Source of the DNA: Anaeramoeba ignava
Lineage: Eukaryota > Metamonada > Anaeramoebidae
NCBI GenBank assembly: GCA_028826165.1
Contig: JAPDFW010000058.1
Coordinates: 496,001 to 560,000 of the forward strand
DNA length: 64,000 bases
Direction of reading: 5' to 3'
The position numbers and the translations under genes are program-made. Below, piece by piece: positions 62,443-64,000 of the stretch (position 1 is its first letter; each line of letters starts with the position of its first letter). A model generated the notes under the pieces. The model saw nothing but the letters and a program-made list of their open reading frames with translations, had not been told where the DNA came from and did no database searches.

Positions 62443-64000
62443 TCAAAGTAAGCTTCTTTTTTTGTGAATTCCAGAATCGCTTCTTTCTTGAGTAAACTGC
62501 GGTTTTTTATATTCATAGAAATGAGGAGCTAAATCAGAAAGCCATTCAGGATCAACTTGAATAAGATCTCTCATAAATATTTTAGATGTCAAAACAGTTT
62601 CATTATAAACAACAAATTGGGGAGGTTCTTGTTTAAACAGAACGGAAGTTGGATGAATCGAAAGTACTTGATTTCCCCGAATGCGGCGATATGTGCCATC
62701 GATATGAAGCTTTGCTGCGTTTGCAAAGAAGCCTGAAACAATGCATTTCAAGATGGATTTGACAGCCTCTGTTTTTTCGTTTTGATTCAATTGACGTTCG
62801 ACTTCGACCTCCTCTTGGTATGAATATTCCTTGAACGGAATAGCATTCTTGATTTTCGAGAAAATGGAAACGAGCGGGATCTTAAATCTTCTCATATATG
62901 CTTTGAGCTGATTTCTGATTTGCTCTGCTCTCAATAGAGCTTTGTAGTTCAAATACATTGATTTGCACCAATCACCATTTTTTTTCTTTCGGATGAATTC
63001 GTTATAAACATTAAGAAACGTGATATGATCACCTTCATAAACAGCAAATTTCCGTTTTGCCTTTTCAATAGCGGAATTACGTTCAGGATTGTTATAAAAA
63101 ACGGATTGGACCGAGACCATTGAAGCTATTGTGAGTATTTCTTCAGAACACCCAAACTTTGCCGATTCAAGTAGCATTTTGGCAATCATTGGATTGACTG
63201 GGAATTCTGCCATTTGCTCTCCTAATTGTGTTAGATCGCCATTGTGATCAATTGCGCCAAGTGAGAATAAAAGCTCCAATCCTCTTGCAAGTGATTCTGT
63301 TGGCGGCGGAGACAGAAACTCATATCCAGCAAGATCGTCAATTCCCATTGACTGCAGTTGAAGAATCACACTTGCGAAATTTGACCGTTGGATTTCCGGT
63401 ATTTCAGAATCACGAAATGATTCGCGATAGGATTGCTCTGTATATAAACGGAAGCATTTTCCTTCGCAAATTCTTCCTGCTCTGCCTGCTCGTTGTTGAG
63501 CATTTGATTTGGATATTGGTACTATGCATAATGATTCAATCTCAATTTGTGGATCATATGCTCGGATTTTCATGAATCCACAGTCAACAACATAAACAAT
63601 TCCTGGGATTGTGATTGATGTTTCTGCAACATTTGTTGAGATTACAATTTTGCGAAATCCTGGTGGTGTTCTATTGAAAACTTTCCGTTGTTCTTCCAAT
63701 GGCAGAAATGCATACATTGGCAATGGGAGAAGTTTTAGTTTATTTCGTGAATGTCTTGATTTCTGTTTTTTTTGTTCGTTGATAGTTTCTTTGATTTGAG
63801 CAGCAAGTGTTTCGACTTCTTCTTGTCCTGTTAAAAAGACAAGCACATCTCCTGGAGGTTGAGTTTCGTTTATTTTGATTATTGTATTTAGAGAGGATTC
63901 CATGTAATCATTTGTTGGAGATTGTAAATAAAATATTTCTACAGGGAATAGTCTGCCTTCAATTGAAATGATAGTAGCAGTATTTTGAAAGGTAGTTGAT
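62443..64000 (-). CDS. DHX35: DEAH-box RNA helicase, DHX35-like; 5' end outside window
   Basis: The frame is open to the right edge of the window, so the N-terminal RecA domain (DEAH motif) is missing. Visible: IFYLQSPTNDYMESS; motif IV region DVLVFLTGQEEVE; motif V ISTNVAETSITIPGIVYVVD; motif VI QQRAGRAGR; then the winged-helix/ratchet region (EIQRSNFASVILQLQSMGID) and the OB-fold (CIVSGFFANAAKLHIDGTYR, LSIHPTSVLF, FVVYNETVLTSKIFMRDL, WLSDLAPHFYEY). GDVLVFLTGQEEVET, FAVYEGDHITFLNVY and the short C-terminus match DHX35 better than DHX8/15/38. DHX35 is a spliceosome-associated helicase. There is a small insertion of KKKNGD type and a Glu-rich one (EEVEVERQLNQNEK) before the OB-fold. Confidence 0.88.
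   Translation of the reverse strand, partial: STTFQNTATIISIEGRLFPVEIFYLQSPTNDYMESSLNTIIKINETQPPGDVLVFLTGQEEVETLAAQIKETINEQKKQKSRHSRNKLKLLPLPMYAFLPLEEQRKVFNRTPPGFRKIVISTNVAETSITIPGIVYVVDCGFMKIRAYDPQIEIESLCIVPISKSNAQQRAGRAGRICEGKCFRLYTEQSYRESFRDSEIPEIQRSNFASVILQLQSMGIDDLAGYEFLSPPPTESLARGLELLFSLGAIDHNGDLTQLGEQMAEFPVNPMIAKMLLESAKFGCSEEILTIASMVSVQSVFYNNPERNSAIEKAKRKFAVYEGDHITFLNVYNEFIRKKKNGDWCKSMYLNYKALLRAEQIRNQLKAYMRRFKIPLVSIFSKIKNAIPFKEYSYQEEVEVERQLNQNEKTEAVKSILKCIVSGFFANAAKLHIDGTYRRIRGNQVLSIHPTSVLFKQEPPQFVVYNETVLTSKIFMRDLIQVDPEWLSDLAPHFYEYKKPQFTQERSDSGIHKKRSLL

Overview
This window is nuclear DNA of a very AT-rich, intron-containing protist. I see 23 protein-coding genes. There are no tRNA or rRNA genes that I could find and no recognisable transposon. 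The mix points to an amoeboid, probably anaerobic protist of the Anaeramoeba type: several BTB/TLDc proteins, an RCC1-BTB protein, FG-GAP surface proteins, and asparagine/glutamine-rich insertions. The organism name is my inference from the style of the gene families, not something the sequence proves. Introns are GT-AG. Many are about 40-100 bp; others are blown up to 0.3-1.5 kb by simple tandem repeats.

Layout: 1-1.8 kb, 3' end of an ankyrin-BTB gene. 1.9-8.5 kb, a degenerate NRPS-like megagene (partial condensation, adenylation, carrier, two condensation domains) that ends in a PH domain; this is the most unusual gene here. 8.6-10.3 kb, a myosin essential-light-chain-like EF-hand gene. 10.7-11.7 kb (-), a DNAAF11/LRRC6 axonemal dynein assembly factor. 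13.9-14.4 kb (-), the mitochondrial import J-protein Tim14/Pam18. 14.7-16.9 kb (-), a four-TM membrane protein, divergent from SEC13 (17.0-19.3 kb). 19.4-24.6 kb, two related BTB-TLDc genes with duplicated 3' flanks. 26.4-30.2 kb, a GSAP-like gene. 30.3-32.5 kb, a Rab11-like GTPase. 32.6-35.9 kb (-), Trm1. 36.2-38.6 kb (-), an AGC kinase with an MGCC lipid-anchor N-terminus. 41.2-48.3 kb, a TMEM230-like gene, RCC1-BTB, WDR26/GID7 and an unrecognised gene. 48.5-52.3 kb (-), a REJ/GPS adhesion-type receptor. 52.7-55.0 kb, RRP1. 55.2-60.0 kb (-), two tandem FG-GAP/FN3 receptors. 60.8-62.3 kb (-), a third BTB-TLDc gene. 62.4 kb to the end (-), a DHX35-like DEAH helicase that runs off the window.

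Three themes cut across the genes. First, nearly every gene start has a TTTCATTTTT-type motif just upstream, which looks like an initiator element. Second, tandem repeats of period 4 to about 22 bp fill introns and spacers, and two long satellite arrays have near-nucleosomal monomers (about 144 and 153 bp). Third, six reading-frame breaks interrupt otherwise conserved genes. Five of them need one base skipped, which raises indel error, pseudogenes or +1 recoding as explanations. The genes themselves are mostly unlinked housekeeping functions (COPII coat, tRNA modification, rRNA processing, splicing-type helicase, protein import, vesicle traffic, ubiquitin ligase) mixed with surface receptors and BTB adaptors; I see no operon-like logic.
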